Assembly: GCF_026210795.1 (NCBI RefSeq) | Contig: NC_089433.1 | Location: 2,877,001-2,941,000, forward strand | Source of the DNA: Rhizophagus irregularis | Lineage: Eukaryota; Glomeromycota; Glomeromycetes; Glomerales; Glomeraceae | Reading direction: 5' to 3' | Length of the DNA: 64,000 bases | Shown here: piece after piece, positions 11,758 to 24,848 of the stretch | Layout of the letters: every line of letters begins with the position of its first letter | Numbering within the stretch: position 1 is the stretch's first letter | The notes under the pieces: generated by a model | The model's input: only the letters and a program-made list of their open reading frames with translations | Databases searched by the model: none | What the model was told of the DNA's origin: nothing | Position numbers and translations under genes: made by a program

Positions 11758-12290
11758 ATTTCCAAATTGGAATATGCAAGCCGCCAAGCCCTAAAGTCCA
11801 ATTATTGGTTTGATAACCAGATATTATAAACTAAATCAAATAGAATGTTAATTGGAATCAGCATCTTAACCGTTTTACCATTGACCGGTTTTTACAAAAA
11901 GAAAACAGCAATCCACCAAAGCCTCTAAAGTTATTGACTTAGCCACACATTATAAACTAGGTCATATGAAAGTTGGTATAATCAGCCAACTGGTTTTTAT
12001 TTCCAAATTGGAATATGCAAGCCGCCAAGCCCCTAAAGTCCAATTATTGTTTTGATAACCAGATATCAAATAGAATGTTAATTGGAATCAGCATCTTAAC
12101 AGTTTCACCATTGACCGGTTTTTACAAAAAGAAAACAGCAATCCACCAAAGCCTCTAAAGTTATTGACTTAGCCACACATTATAAACTAGATCATATGCA
12201 AGTTGTTATAATCAGCCTTATCATTAACTGATTTTTATTTTCAAATTGGAATATGCAAGCCGCCAAGCCCCTAAAGTCCAATGAACTAAA
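11758..12290. repeat. ~240-bp tandem repeat, 2.2 copies
   Basis: The block beginning TTTCCAAATTGGAATATGCA recurs at about 11759, 12000 and 12238. Units of ~241 bp are nearly identical except for a short internal deletion in the second copy. The unit contains the inverted motif AACCGTTTTACCATTGACCGG. No coding frame was seen. Confidence 0.85.
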
Positions 12291-12746
12291 TCCATTTTAA
12301 AGTTATTTCTTTTCATTTTACTAATGTTTTTTTTTTCTACGACCTCCATTTCGTCATTAAAGTTCAAGAGTAGGGATTGGAATCGATAATCGAATCAAAA
12401 TCGAATCTCATTTGTTGAAGAGAGAATTGAAATTAAACAAAAAAATTAATTCAACATTACATCCAAAAATTAAATGCATGATTTAAAATATTTTCAAAAA
12501 AATTGATCGATAAATTGGCCTTCAAAGACGAAATGATCGGCAAATGATTATAGTAATTTATCTGTGCCAAAAATTCAGACGTGCGTCAGGCAAATCATTT
12601 GACATTTACGTAAGTTTAACACAAAGTTCACACAAAAACTTACAAAAGGTTACATAATATTTACACAAATTTACGTAAGTCACATTCCCGTCACATGAAT
12701 GTTCGCATTTCCTTTTTTATAAGCTTTTTAATTTATTTTTCATTTT

Positions 12747-12963
12747 GGTATCGGGACATTTCGCCGAAAGCCATTTCACCGAAAAATAATCTCTTATACT
12801 AATTTATTTTTCATCCATTTTGGTATCGGGACATTTCACCGAAAAGCCATTTCGCCGAAAAATAATCTCTGGCCTGAGTTATTTATAATTCTGCATAATG
12901 TTGGCCCTATTTTTGGGCGAAACGTCCTTCGGCGAAACGGCTTTCGGCGAAATGTACCGTATC
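12747..12963. mobile_element. TTTCGCCGAA-type MITE with duplicated left end
   Basis: The left-end sequence GGTATCGGGACATTTC followed by CGCCGAAAGCC is present twice (12747 and 12822). The right end, reverse-complemented, begins GGATACGGTACATTTCGCCG. The core contains several copies of TTTCGCCGAA on both strands. A close relative in the opposite orientation lies at 18002-18130, and a more diverged cluster at 31560-31650. Confidence 0.65.
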
Positions 12964-13622
12964 CTTAAGATTTATTCTAAAAATTAATTCACAGCTTGAG
13001 CTACATGAATTTATCATTTGGATTAGATAGTGCGTGCTATTGTTGAATTTTAATTACAGCAACAAATACTTTTAAGGACGACTTAATTGCCCAAAATTAC
13101 CAAGGTTAACCATAGTTTAAGTGTTCTTATATTTTTATTATGCAATTTTATTTTTATTTTTATTTCACAAAGTTATACAAAGTCGCAGTACAAATTATAG
13201 GGACAAATTAAAAAAAAAGCCGAAAATAATTCTAACACTAACGACCAAATCGCGACCACGAATGGAGGCGATGACACCTTGGTCTTGAAAACAGTAGGAG
13301 ACGGAGGCATTCCAAGAATACCGCCGGGTATTTTTATTATGCACAATCATGACTGTATGATTGTTATAAATTAATTGTAATCAATTGTATATTTCACGAC
13401 AAACACAAAAAATTATTTTCCAAATATGAATATAAATATAAATTACTTTATTGGATATTTATATGAAAAATAAAGTAGTTATGTAATAATTTTTCACGGT
13501 TTCTGACCATAAAACTATTAAACATACCTATGGACTTATAATTCTAATATTGATTATGAAATAATGATATTTAATGATATTTTATGTTATTATGCTAAAT
13601 TGTACTTTAAATATAGTATCTG

Positions 13623-15376
13623 TTAAACCACTCTTTTTCTAGGAGTGAGTTTAACGTTTAATTCTTTACAGATGGTGATAGTTGATGTTTCAACTTGAAG
13701 AGGTGCTTGCATATCTACTAATTCAACATCAAATTTTCTATAAATTAATGCTAATAATGTTTTCATTTCAATCATTGCAATCTTTCTACCTAAACACATT
13801 CTTGGACCTCCGCCAAACATTGAAAATGAATTTTTATGTTGATTTTCAATCTCTTGAGGATCATAAAATCTTTCTGGATCGAATTTTTCGGGATCTTTCC
13901 AGTAAAGTGGATTGGTATTAATTCCACGAACATACAATATAAATAATACATTTGATGGCCATTCGTATCCTGCTACTTTATCAGATTTACTACTATATCT
14001 CGATACCATGCTAACTGTGGGTCTTACTCTTGATGTTTCTTTAATTACTGCTTCACAATATTTTAATTTTTCAAGGTCATCAAATGTGATTGGTCTGTTA
14101 AAATCATCTTGGAAAACCGATTCAATCTCTTCTACCAATTTCTTTTTAACATCTGGATTATGCGATAAGTAATATAATGCAAAACAAAAAGTGTTTACCG
14201 TCTATAAAATAAAAACATTTAAATATTTGTTAACCACATTATAATAAATATAATAAAAATGTAAGTATATTTTTTAACAAACAAACATACCGTATCTGTA
14301 CCAGCGACAAATGCATCGAACATAACACCACGTATTTCATCATCAGTCATTGGTCTTAATAATGATGGAACAGCATTTTTTTGAGGTTGAGGATCATATT
14401 GTGTATTAGCAATAATCAGAGATGTAAGTAAATCATTTTTTTTTGAAATAAATTTATTTATATCATCAGAATTTTTCATTTCTTCTCTTCTTTTTCTGAC
14501 AATTTCTACCAATTTTCCATAAAAATAATTACAATTACCCAACATATGATCCACTCGACTTTTAATAATAGGAAAATTTCTCAAAATTTTTGGTACAAAT
14601 AAAATTTGATTATCTGATACAAAAGTATTTATACTTTCAATAAAATTTTCAGAATCAATCATCTCTTTGGTAACTTCTTCATTTTTTATCATACGATAAT
14701 AATAATTTATCGTAGACATCTGTTGTCCTGTTGTCAACAAAGAAATAAAATCGCTCGTAAATCGACGCATCCAAGTAGAAATATCAATAACTACTGAGTC
14801 ATCATTTTTATGTTTTAAATCTATCCAATAGTTTGACATTTCTTCGAATAATAAATTCACATATTGACTTGGTTTATTAGTTGAACTTAATGGCATAACA
14901 GCCTGTAAAAAAATATGTCGATTAAATTTCCAATGTTGATAATCATGGTTCAATCCTACACCTTTCTTTTCAAGGTCAAATAAATCTAAAAGACCATTAT
15001 TAGCGGTCCTCATAATATGATTTATAGATGATGAATTTGATGCCAAAAATTTTTCAACATATTCAGCACGAGTAATTACGATTTGTCTATTGCCAGCAAT
15101 ATTTAATTCAAATACACCATCATGTTCACAACTTTTATTTAATTTATAAAACCAAGCATCGATATCATTTTTAAAAATTTCAAAACTACCTATTAATGGG
15201 ATTGGTATTGGACCAGGAAGTGGATTAATACGAGTAAAATGTTTATAATAAAAACGAATTATATATAAACAAATTAGAGATAATAATGTGATGAAAATAT
15301 CTTTTAGGTTAGCACCACTAAGGATTGTGTATAATAAACTCATGGTTATGAATATATATATGTGTTTTTTTTTCAA
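13623..15376 (-). CDS. Cytochrome P450 monooxygenase
   Basis: Membrane-anchored heme-thiolate oxidase; the substrate is not predictable from sequence. My model has two exons, 15376-14291 and 14201-13623, joined by an 89-bp GT-AG intron, for 554 residues. That is a normal length for a fungal microsomal P450. Visible in order: an N-terminal hydrophobic anchor (about residues 5-45), a proline-rich hinge (PLPGPIPIPLIGS), the oxygen-binding I-helix motif AGTDTT spanning the splice junction at residue 362/363, the K-helix ETSR at 417-420, the FDPERF segment near 470, and the heme loop FGGGPRMCLGR with the ligand Cys498. All essential motifs are intact. An ATG at 15376 is used; a second in-frame Met lies 11 codons in. 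The gene is monocistronic with a TATA-like box just upstream. Confidence 0.95.
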
Positions 15377-15407
15377 AGTTACTTTCTTTCTTTCTCAAAA
15401 ACGCGCG

Positions 15408-15415
15408 TATATATA
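15408..15415 (-). promoter_or_regulatory. TATA-like box of the P450 gene
   Basis: TATATATA lies about 32 bp upstream of the P450 start codon in a GC-flanked context (CGCGCG). Its position and local composition suggest a core promoter element; transcription start is not known. Confidence 0.4.
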
Positions 15416-17857
15416 GCAAATTCGAGTCGATCGAAATGTCTATCATTTTACCTGTTTGAAATCTATTTTAATTCCCACCCAAAATTATACTTATTCGTAT
15501 GTTTCACACGAGCGAATTTCTATTGGTATAATTAATTGATTTACATGTGTGATAACCATGTTTTTATGTAATCATCCGTGGAAGTATATTGTAAGATAAA
15601 ATTTCCAAACATATACAATATATGAAACATTTGAGGGGGAGAGGGGATAATTTACAAACATTCATTCTATTATGGTTAATAAGAAACGCCGATAATTAAA
15701 TTTCGGAATTCGATAAAATCTGGAGATCAACCTAAATATGCTAATTTCCATATTGAGCCGTGTTCGATCACGTGATGTACATGCCATGATTGGACACTAG
15801 ACATCTGATTGTCGTGAATGAACATGGCTTTAGACGCCCACGGGCCGATCGGTCTGGCGAAGGGTTTGTATTGGTGAAAATCATTTAATTTCTTGCATCG
15901 ATCTTTGGGTACAATTAAATCTGTATTCTTTTGTTTCATAAGATTAAGTAAGGGTAGTGTATTATATTAAGTAATATTGTAACTATTATTAAATAAATAC
16001 AAAAAAATTTTAAGTAATCGTTTTAAAGTATTTTTTTTTTCATTAATAATATCATTTCCTGGGATATCTGAAACATTACTATTCTAAAAAAGATGTTTTT
16101 AATAATATGTATTTTGCCGCATGTAAAACAATAGGTTATTTATGCCTTAGCTAATCAATCCTCTTTCCAAAAAAAATAAAATCCAAAAACTGTAATCGAT
16201 CAATTGGTCCAATAATTTAAGGGAATGGCTTTTTATAATTTCCCTTCCAGAAACTTTAAATATATTTTTAGTAAGCATATGTATTGAATTTCTGAAAAAG
16301 AAACTTTACTGGTGTAGTCCTCTTAAAATATATGCTATTTTAATATAAAGTTAAATTATCTATTCTATATTATGACTAAAGTCTTACGATATACAGTATA
16401 CAAGTTTCTTTGTATTTCAGCTTTCGAAACTATTATTATGCATTATACTTTTAAAGACCAATGGTAATATTTTAAAGATCTTTATTAGATATTCCTGATA
16501 TTTTATGCTTATTATAAAGATATATTTGTTGTATATTTATTTTGTGAGTCGAGTAATGAATATCTGAGTGTATCTGAGTGTTGCTTAGGTATCACAAATA
16601 ATTATGAGTATTTTTATTTGAATAAGTAGTAATATTCTGTAATATGTCTTTATTTATATTCAATATTTTCTTATTATAAAGTAATATAAATTTAATTTTT
16701 TATAAAAAAATTTTGATAGAATGTAAGAATTAAAATTAATAAGTGTAAAAAAAAATAAGTGACTTTGAAATGATTGCGTAAATGTTAATAAAATTATTAT
16801 CAAAAGCTTATGAAATTGAAAAACAAAACTTATGCTCAACATCAGCTTATTAAAAATTCACTATATTTGTTTTTGAACCCTAAAGCCGGACATTTTTCCC
16901 GACGGCCGCACTTGATCACGTGTTCGTGTATAACTTTGCACAAACCTGTCGGGCAAATGACCTGTCGTGAAATCGCGTTATCGCGTCAATGAAAATTAAT
17001 ATTATCATTATATCATACATATTGTATAGATGATAGTAAAATTATTACTCTTTAATAAATAAATTTTATTTGAGCGATGCATTTAATAATATATATACTG
17101 TATTTAGTAAGAACCGCTGATTATTTATTTATAAATTATTCGGAGCTACTAAATTAGGTAATTCTAGAATTTTATGACAAAAAATTTACTAACTTAAAAG
17201 ATTACTTAGGAATTTCCAGTATAATAAGTATGATAACAAATAAAATATTATTATTATTTATTATGAAACCAATAAAAGCATAGTTTTACTTTTCAAAGTT
17301 CATTCTGTGATTCTTAAATGGATAGAATATAATCTTTATGTTATTTGTTGGTTAAAGGACTGATAGGCATAAGGAAGATATTCATAAAAAAAGGGAAAAC
17401 TTTTATTGGATTTTTAATTTACAGTTTTATTAATATGATCGCTTAATTTATTAATATCAGAAAGCAGATTTAATTATGAAAACTAAACTCTAATAATTTA
17501 ATTCGTTGTGTGATATGGAGATCTACGGGTATATGAAAAAATGATTGTCAAAAATATTCCATTATTAATATTACTAATCGTGTTAAACAAATATTCATTG
17601 GTTTTTAACCATTAAAAATCTTATGTAAAGTTTGTTTTACTGGTTAACAAATATTAGCATTACTAATTGATTCACCATCACTATTTGATTATTTGGTCCT
17701 TTTTCTATTACCATATCATTGTGTATCAAAATTCTACCTTTTATATTCTTATCACCATTCTTAAATTCTTACATCTCCTTATTTATTATGATAAAGGAGG
17801 TAATAAATAATTTCGGACTATTAATCATCCGGGATTTGGAGAGGATAATTTTCAGGT
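15416..17857. other. Intergenic, no supported gene
   Basis: Mostly AT-rich. A minus-strand 70-codon frame at 15727-15939 lies in GC-richer DNA and has plausible protein composition, but it has no recognisable domain and no neighbours that support it. At 16879-16965 there is an imperfect palindrome around CCGACGG/CCTGTCGGG. Confidence 0.45.
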
Positions 17858-18000
17858 AAATTTTCGTCTCACTACCGCTTGTTGAGAATGATTGAAAATT
17901 CAAGAGGTTTTAAATTTAATGCTTTATCACAGGGGTTACAGATATGAAATCCTCTTGAATTTTCAATCATTCTCAACAAGCGGTAGTGAGACGAAAATTT
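17858..18000. repeat. Perfect inverted repeat, 50-bp arms, 43-bp loop
   Basis: The left arm 17858-17907 (starting AAATTTTCGTCTCACTACCG) is the exact reverse complement of 17951-18000. Transcription through it would give a 50-bp perfect hairpin. It directly abuts the TTTCGCCGAA element that begins at about 18002. Confidence 0.92.
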
Positions 18001-18001
18001 G

Positions 18002-18130
18002 GTTACGGTACATTTCGCCGAAAGGACGTTTCGCCGAAAAATAGGGCCAACAATATGCAAAATTATAAATAACTTAGGCCAGAGATTATTTTTCGGCGAA
18101 ATGGCTTTCGGCGAAATGTCCCGATACCAT
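18002..18130. mobile_element. TTTCGCCGAA-type MITE, about 125 bp
   Basis: It begins GGTTACGGTACATTTCGCCG and ends GGCGAAATGTCCCGATACC, so its ends are imperfect inverted repeats. It matches the element at 12822-12963 in the opposite orientation, including the internal block AAAAATAGGGCCAACA. Non-autonomous, no coding capacity. Confidence 0.7.
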
Positions 18131-18291
18131 GAAATAAAGCTAGATAACAAGTAGATGATACTAGTATAACACTATTAATTATATACGATATACGTAAATA
18201 AAAGTAATTAAAGGCTATAAAATTTTTATTTATAAAAGAATTATTGACAGAATATTATTGAATATCATTTAATATAATCATCATTACTTAC

Positions 18292-21200
18292 TTAACTAGA
18301 AACCTTTTTTACTTTACTTCCCTTACTTCTTTTACTCCCTTGACTCCCTAAATTCTCTTGACTTTCTTGACTTTCCTTACTTCCTTGACTAGAAATAGTA
18401 GCAGAATCGCTATCATTAAATAAATGTTCACCTCCAACAACCCATTCGATAATATTTTTATTCTTAGTTCTTTTCCTTCCATTAAATTTTTCATTATCTT
18501 TATCTCGTACCCATTTTTCTACCATACTAAGAAATACCCATCCCTCACTGGTTTTCTTATTAGCAAAAATTTCTATACTTTTAGGATATAACATTTCATC
18601 AGTAGTAATAACTATTACTTTACATCTTGCTCTACTTATAGCTACATTCCATCTATTTCTATCAAATAAAAATTCTGATTCTCGAGAAATTTCATTTAAA
18701 TCTAAAAATCCAAAACATGATATAACAAGGTCTGCTTCTTGTCCTTGCATTTTTTCTACCGTATTAATTTGTAAATTAATATCTTGATCATTTAAATATT
18801 TTACTAGACGCGATTGAATCGCATGACGTTGTCGATGATGTGGTGTTACTATAAATAATGATGGTTTCTTCATCCCTTGTATTGTTTTTGGTGTATCAAA
18901 ATATGCTGAAGTTATTTTTGCTACAACATCAGCTTCAGCTTGTAAAAATTGATCAGATAATAAACCAGATGATAATATTCTAGGATCCTCTTCTAATTCT
19001 ATATTTTTATCTAGAGAAAGTTTTACTAATGTAATTGCCGAATCTGGTGATAAAATCTTTCGAATTAATGGATCCTTAATATGAATTAATTTTGAATCAT
19101 CGAAAGTGAGCTTCAGATTTGGATGTGTTGAAATATAATCATCACCATAAATCTTTTGGAAAAACCCATTCAATTCTTCATTCTGGACATCAAAACAAAG
19201 GAGGTGAAAATGACATTACTTATCGCATAAAATAATAATTATAAATATAATAAATAATATTTATTATTTATATACAGACCATTCTCCAATTGTCTCTGAG
19301 TTGAAGAGTAAGAGGTCCAAAGTCATGTTTCTGCCCTCTTTTCAAAAAGAAGTCTTCCTCGCTAAAAACAGATCCATTTCCTTTACGCATTAAACATTGT
19401 TGAATAGATCCAAATATGAGAGGATGATCAGGCGGAAATATGGGATATGTATTTTGAATAATCGGCCCAAGTTGCTATATTATTATTAATTCATTAGAAT
19501 TCGATATAAATTTAAATTAATTAAATAATTTTTATATATTACCATATGATCTCCGGCGACAATGAGTTTCCCTGTATCCGGATTTATACATTCAATAGCA
19601 ATGCTAGCATCCGAAACTAATAACTAAAAAATTAAAAAAAGAATATTTTAATGTTCACATTCTTTAACTAAAATATTTAATAGTTTTTTTGCTTACCTGA
19701 GAACCCTCATCAATTATCATTATATCACATCCGGCCCAACCAAATTTCCATTCCTTTCTTACTTTAAACCAATCCCAAACTGTACCTCCAATCACAATTG
19801 GTTTTCCGGGAATTCCAATCTTATTCCCTTTAATCTTTTTAGGTAAGCTTTCTGCCTTACATTCTGCTAATCCATTTAAAGGCTTCTTTTTCAAGTCTTT
19901 AACTAAACGAACGATAGAAAAATCGCTTGTCTTATGATGTTGTTTTTGTACAGTTGAAATTCTATCCAATAGATTTTCGATAGCAGCCCTAGTAAAAGCC
20001 GTTACACCGATTATATAATTACTATTGTTGCCCGTCGGGTTATGCTTAACAGTACTCAAATACCATGTTGTAAACAACGCAAGGAAATGTGTTTTACCAG
20101 AACCCTAATATAACATAAATAAATGTATTAATAATAGCCTAATTGCAACTAAAATAACTAAAATAAAATATGAATTATTACTTACAGGTGGTCCCCATAC
20201 AATTTGAAGTCTTCTTTCCAACAATTCAGCCGAGATTTCTTTTTGTGATGGAGACATTGAAAAAGAATCTCGTAGCTTCAAAGCTGTATTTTTCATTTCT
20301 CTAAAACGTTCTTCTTCAATTAAGGAAGAACCCCATGCATTAGGATTACTCAAGAGATTCTATATTCAAAAATTTAATAAATGTCATGGAATTTTTTTTT
20401 AATAATCATTTTGGGAGAAAAAGGTACCGACCATAAATATCGACTTCTTATCGTCTTGTTCGTCTATCTCGGTTAGAATTGTTGATACTTTATCAAGATT
20501 AAAGTCAATATAACGTTTATAAAGGCGATAAGTCGCATTTTCAGTAAACTTCTCTTTGAAGAATCCCTTTAAATGAATTATCCGTTTTTGTGGATCTTTA
20601 TTTTCAACTTCATTAAGACATACAACCGATAAAGGATACCCGAAAAATTTATCTCGGTATCTCATATCTGGAAATAGGATTGCTTTCAGAACACCCTAGT
20701 TTTTTTTTTTAAAAAAAAATAAAAATTCCAAAATTTTCAAAATTTCAATGTAAATTATAGAAAATAATATATATAAGTTATATGTTACCTCCGGATTATC
20801 TTCAACCAGAATAAAATCTTTAAAAGTGCGAGGTTCTAATACACTAACTTCTTTACCGCTACTTAAAATAACGAATTTCGCAACCCATTCCGAACCTTCC
20901 TTTTTAGTAAATTTCTCAAATTGTAGTCGAATTCCATATACAGCTTCACCTTGTATTAAATCTTTAATTCTACTGGATCTGATTTGAGCACATTCAGTTA
21001 TAGCTTCAAATTGTTTAAAAAAATATAATTTACCCAGATAATTATGTCCAAAAGCTTTAATTTCAGTAAAAGTAAAAACTTGTGGGGTAAATATCAATTT
21101 TGAAGCAATATCATCAGTTGATTCCTTAAGGAGCTCATAATAAGATTTTATTACAGCAATTCCAAAATCAACCCTATGTAAATGAGCTGAATTAATTTTT

Positions 21201-23047
21201 GATGTCGAACTTTGTGAAGAAACCCATGTAGCATAAATATCTTCTAAGTCGATAAGTTCAATGTGTTGTTCTAACGAATTTAACAGCTCCTCATCCTTTA
21301 ATTTTGGCTTCACCAATTGTTCCCATATATCAATAAAGCGGTAAAATCCGGGCACGTGAATTGCAATATTTTCTTTTATCGCATTTTCTAAAACAATCAA
21401 TCTTGGAAATTCTCGCCATTCGTCAGGAAGTTCCGTATTATTGCCATCATCATTATTTCCTGAAGCTAATAACAATGATGAATCCTCAAATAAATTAAAT
21501 AAACACCTCACAGCTGTATGTTGCGTTGCATGTGAAATACAATTCTCATCCATAGAAATAATTTCCAACAAGGCATCTTGAAGAGCTTTTTTTTCTTGTT
21601 CAGAGAAGACAAAGATGCAAGCTCTAGATTTAACCTTTGCTAAATATTCAAAACTTTTTTCCAATGCGGTTACGAACTTATCCATTAGAGAGGTGAATGA
21701 TGGTAGAGATTCATCATCCTTCATAGATGATTCAAAGCGTCTAAAATTCGGTACAATTTTTCCATCACTAGAATAAAGGCATATTGCCCATCCGAAAGGA
21801 CGTGATAAGAAAGGATCCAAAGACATTGCAATCAATAAGTTATGATCTGTTGTTTGGGGAAAATTTGTGGTTGCAATCCCAATAAACTTATAAATTAAAC
21901 AAATAAAGATTTGTTAGTAAAGAATATAATCTGAAAATTATAGACAATCATTTTACCTGTGCCTGTTTAGTTTCTATAGCTTTCAAATATGGCGAACTTT
22001 TCAATTTTTTATCATATTTAACAATATGTTTAATTCTCTTGTTTACGGCTTGATCACTGGATTTCGCATTCTCATCCTCAATATTTAATTCATCAAAATA
22101 ATTTGACAAATCTTCGATATCAACATTATCTTCACCTGATTTCCAATCTCGTATAAAAGTTTTCAAATCCACAGCTTTCTCAAGCGATAAATAAGGAATC
22201 ATCGCAATAGAACCTTCAGCATCTTTTCTACAAACATTTACAAATTCACAAGTTCTACATCTTGAGTTATAATGCCAAGGTACTGTTTTTTTAGTTAAAA
22301 TATTAGGTAAATCCTCGCGAAAGAATCTATCTATTTTTGGAAGTAAAAAGTCCATACGAAATGTTTGTAGTTGGAAAGGCGGTAAATAAATTCCACCTGT
22401 ACGCGAAATAGCAAGTCCACGAATCTTTTGAACTATAAAATCGAGAAGGTATGCATATGAAGCCACTTGAAACTAAATAATTAAATAAAACGTGTTAATG
22501 AAATTACAGTTATCATTTATAATAAATAAATCACATTCTATACCTGGTGTGGAACTCGCGCAGATTTTGAAGCCTTTGCGTCATAAACCATCAATTTTTT
22601 CTCCCCATCTTCTTCTCTAACTTCAATAAAATCAGGTACGAAAGCTTTTAACTTAACAACATTTTTTATACCCATTTCTTCATAAAATTCCTCAGGTACT
22701 ATAAATTTCATTTGATACAAAGTTTGACCAACTTCGACTTTTCTTAATATATTTTTAGCCTCATCAGGCGATACGTCTCGACAGTCTACCACATTACTCA
22801 ATTTATCTTTAATATCTGATTCAAATTCTGCTCCACGATGTCTTAAAGCTTCACGTAACGTTGAATCATCCATTTTAGGTACATATTTTTTTTTGTTAGA
22901 AGATTCTTGTAATTTTTGTCTTTTATAATCTTGATCTGATGTGAGTTTTATCAACTTATCACAATTAAATTGATAATACTTTGATAAGTCAGATATCGTC
23001 AGTGAAGTATTTATTTCTTCAAAAGCTTCATTTGACTTTGTTATCAT
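18292..23047 (-). CDS. Cas4/Dna2-like Fe-S nuclease fused to UPF1-like SF1B helicase
   Basis: Predicted nuclease-helicase for DNA or RNA processing; its exact role is unknown. The model has nine exons: 23047-22544, 22472-21957, 21886-20789, 20695-20432, 20359-20186, 20104-19697, 19623-19543, 19474-19280 and 19182-18292. All introns are phase 0, 68-97 bp, and the product is 1376 residues. The N-terminal nuclease shows Cys29, PDF with Asp139, DAK at 156-158, QVASY at 170-174 and Cys240/Cys243/Cys249 (C-x2-C-x5-C), the Cas4/Dna2 iron-sulfur pattern. A middle region (about 360-700) resembles the RNase H-like segment found between nuclease and helicase in TM0106-type fusions, with weak support. 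The helicase shows GPPGSGKT (850-857), DEGSQ (984-988), GDHMQLGP (1012-1019), EKMQGQEADLVI and RWNVAISRARCKVIVI. The C-terminal tail is Ser/Gln/Lys-rich. Divergent from COQ9. Confidence 0.9.
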
Positions 23048-23543
23048 TAATCAATAAGTTTTTGTATTTTAAATAATTGAAAAGAAATTTACGAATAATA
23101 AAATGTATAAATAAATAATAGTAAAACATGTTTATAAACTCAAGTTTTTAATAAATAAGTAAAATACACTTTGCTGACCTTTTTTTTCCTGGCCTGCGAC
23201 ATTTTTTATAAGTTTTTTAATAACAAAAAAAAGTATCTAAAAAAATAAACAAATATAATATTCGTTTATATATAATATAAACATATAACGTTTATGAAGG
23301 TCGACGAATAAGAAGTCAAAAAAAAAAGAAAAAGAAAAAATAATAAAATATAAAAAATAAAATGTGCAGATATATATGCCAAATGAATAATTGTGATTAT
23401 TTACAGAAAAGTAGTATTGATAATTTGTAAGATCAGACTTACTGATTTTGTGCGTTAATGGTTCAATCACATGAACATCTCAATTTAGCCTAACGTAATA
23501 CATAAAATAAATTTTAATTTGATCAACAAAAAAAAATTTTCAA
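23048..23543. promoter_or_regulatory. Shared upstream region of helicase and COQ9 genes
   Basis: The two genes are transcribed divergently from start codons about 500 bp apart, so their promoters must share this interval. It is very AT-rich. An open minus-strand frame at 23237-23470 is low-complexity and was not accepted. No specific operator was recognised. Confidence 0.5.
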
Positions 23544-24848
23544 ATGGCTAATTTTTTAAATATTTCTCGATCAATGTTTAAGCGAAAGACATCTTGTATT
23601 TATCAAGGACGTGTTATACAACCAATTATTTGGAGAAATGTTCTTAGTAAACAACAAAATATTCAAAATTTTACTTCCGCAGCGGAAAATTTAGAAAGTG
23701 TAAATTCTGTAAATTCTGTAAATGAACAAAATCAACAAATTCAGTACGTTTATATAATCAATTAAATATAAAGCTATTGTAAATATAATGTACTAATATA
23801 TGAGTAATCTTAAGCACACCACCGCCCACGCCACCTAATCCACCTAATCCTATACCGGCAGAAATCCTTAAAGCCTCTTTACCATTTGTTAATCAATATG
23901 GATGGTCGATTGATGCGCTGTCACAAGGAGCAAAGACATTGGGATACCCTAATATTAGTCATGGTTTATTTCCCAAAGGTGGAGCTGAATTAATTGATTA
24001 TTTTTTAGAAGATTGTAGAAGAAAAATGTCTCATGAAATTTTTGATAAGATGAATGGGTAAGTTCGTAAGGGGAAAATTAATTCTCTCTTAAAAAAGGGA
24101 GAAATTAAATTTATTCTTTTTTAGATTAAAAGTACATCAAAAAATACGTTTTGCGTGTGTAACCAGACTTAATCTTACAAAACCATATATAAGAAAATGG
24201 CCTGAGGTACTATAATATAAATTAAAAATTGATATTATTGTTAATAATTCATAATTCTCACAATTTTCTGATAATAAGGCACTTGCAATTATGGCACAAC
24301 CAAATAACGTTTCGATGGCAGTTGAGCATTTAGCGAAATTAGTCGATGACATGTGGTATCTCGCGGGCGACAAAAGTGCTGATGTACGTTATAATCATAT
24401 TGGAGCCTTCTTTATTCCTTTTTTTAAATAAATTCATTATTTATTTTAGATGAATTGGTATTCTAAACGAGCAATTCTTGCAGCTATCTATACATCTACG
24501 GGTATATGCATTCTCCATTTTTCTTTTAGAATATTTTAATAATTTTTTTCTAATAAAAGACTTCTCAATAATTTTATCTAGAATTGTATATGACGCAAGA
24601 TACATCACCAGATTTTACAGGAACTTACCAATTTTTAAATAGAAGATTACAAGACAGTGCAACATTTGGAAGTTTAATTAATGAAATTAATACTTTTGCC
24701 AATTTCGCTGCTAAATCTACTATTGGAATTCTATCATCTGTAAGTTATAACGAAATATTCTTTAGTATATTTGAAAAATAATCTTTATAGATCACTCGAA
24801 TTAATAATATTTTTTATCCTTTTGTAGAAAGGAATAGGAAGATTCTAA
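23544..24848 (+). CDS. COQ9: Ubiquinone biosynthesis protein COQ9, mitochondrial
   Basis: Lipid-binding partner of the COQ7 hydroxylase in the mitochondrial CoQ synthesis complex (family knowledge). The model has seven exons: 23544-23743, 23815-24057, 24125-24206, 24279-24383, 24450-24501, 24582-24739 and 24828-24848. All junctions are GT-AG and phase-consistent, giving 286 residues, a usual length for COQ9. The N-terminus is basic and hydroxylated (FLNISRSMFKRKTSCIYQGR), as expected of a mitochondrial presequence. Family signatures follow: KASLPFVNQYGWSIDALSQG, LGYPNISHGLFPKGGAELID, then YIRKWPEALAIMAQPNNV and DDMWYLAGDKSADMNWYSKR. The last region lines the lipid-binding pocket in known structures. 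Near the end come YMTQDTSPDFTGTYQFLNRR and FANFAAKSTIGI. The final exon is only 21 bp (KGIGRF). No defects were seen. Confidence 0.95.

Noticed and set aside
11850-12140. tRNA- or SINE-like reading of the ~240-bp tandem repeat on the minus strand (TGGTAAAACGGTTAAGATGC)
   Set aside because: A weak A-box-like motif is present, but no B-box at the right distance and no cloverleaf folds. It is treated as a plain tandem repeat.
13682-14172. Plus-strand ORFs opposite the P450 gene
   Set aside because: Antisense of a well-supported coding exon.
23237-23470. 77-codon minus-strand ORF upstream of the helicase gene
   Set aside because: Phe/Tyr/Ile-rich low-complexity translation. The helicase start at 23047 already aligns with the expected nuclease N-terminus.
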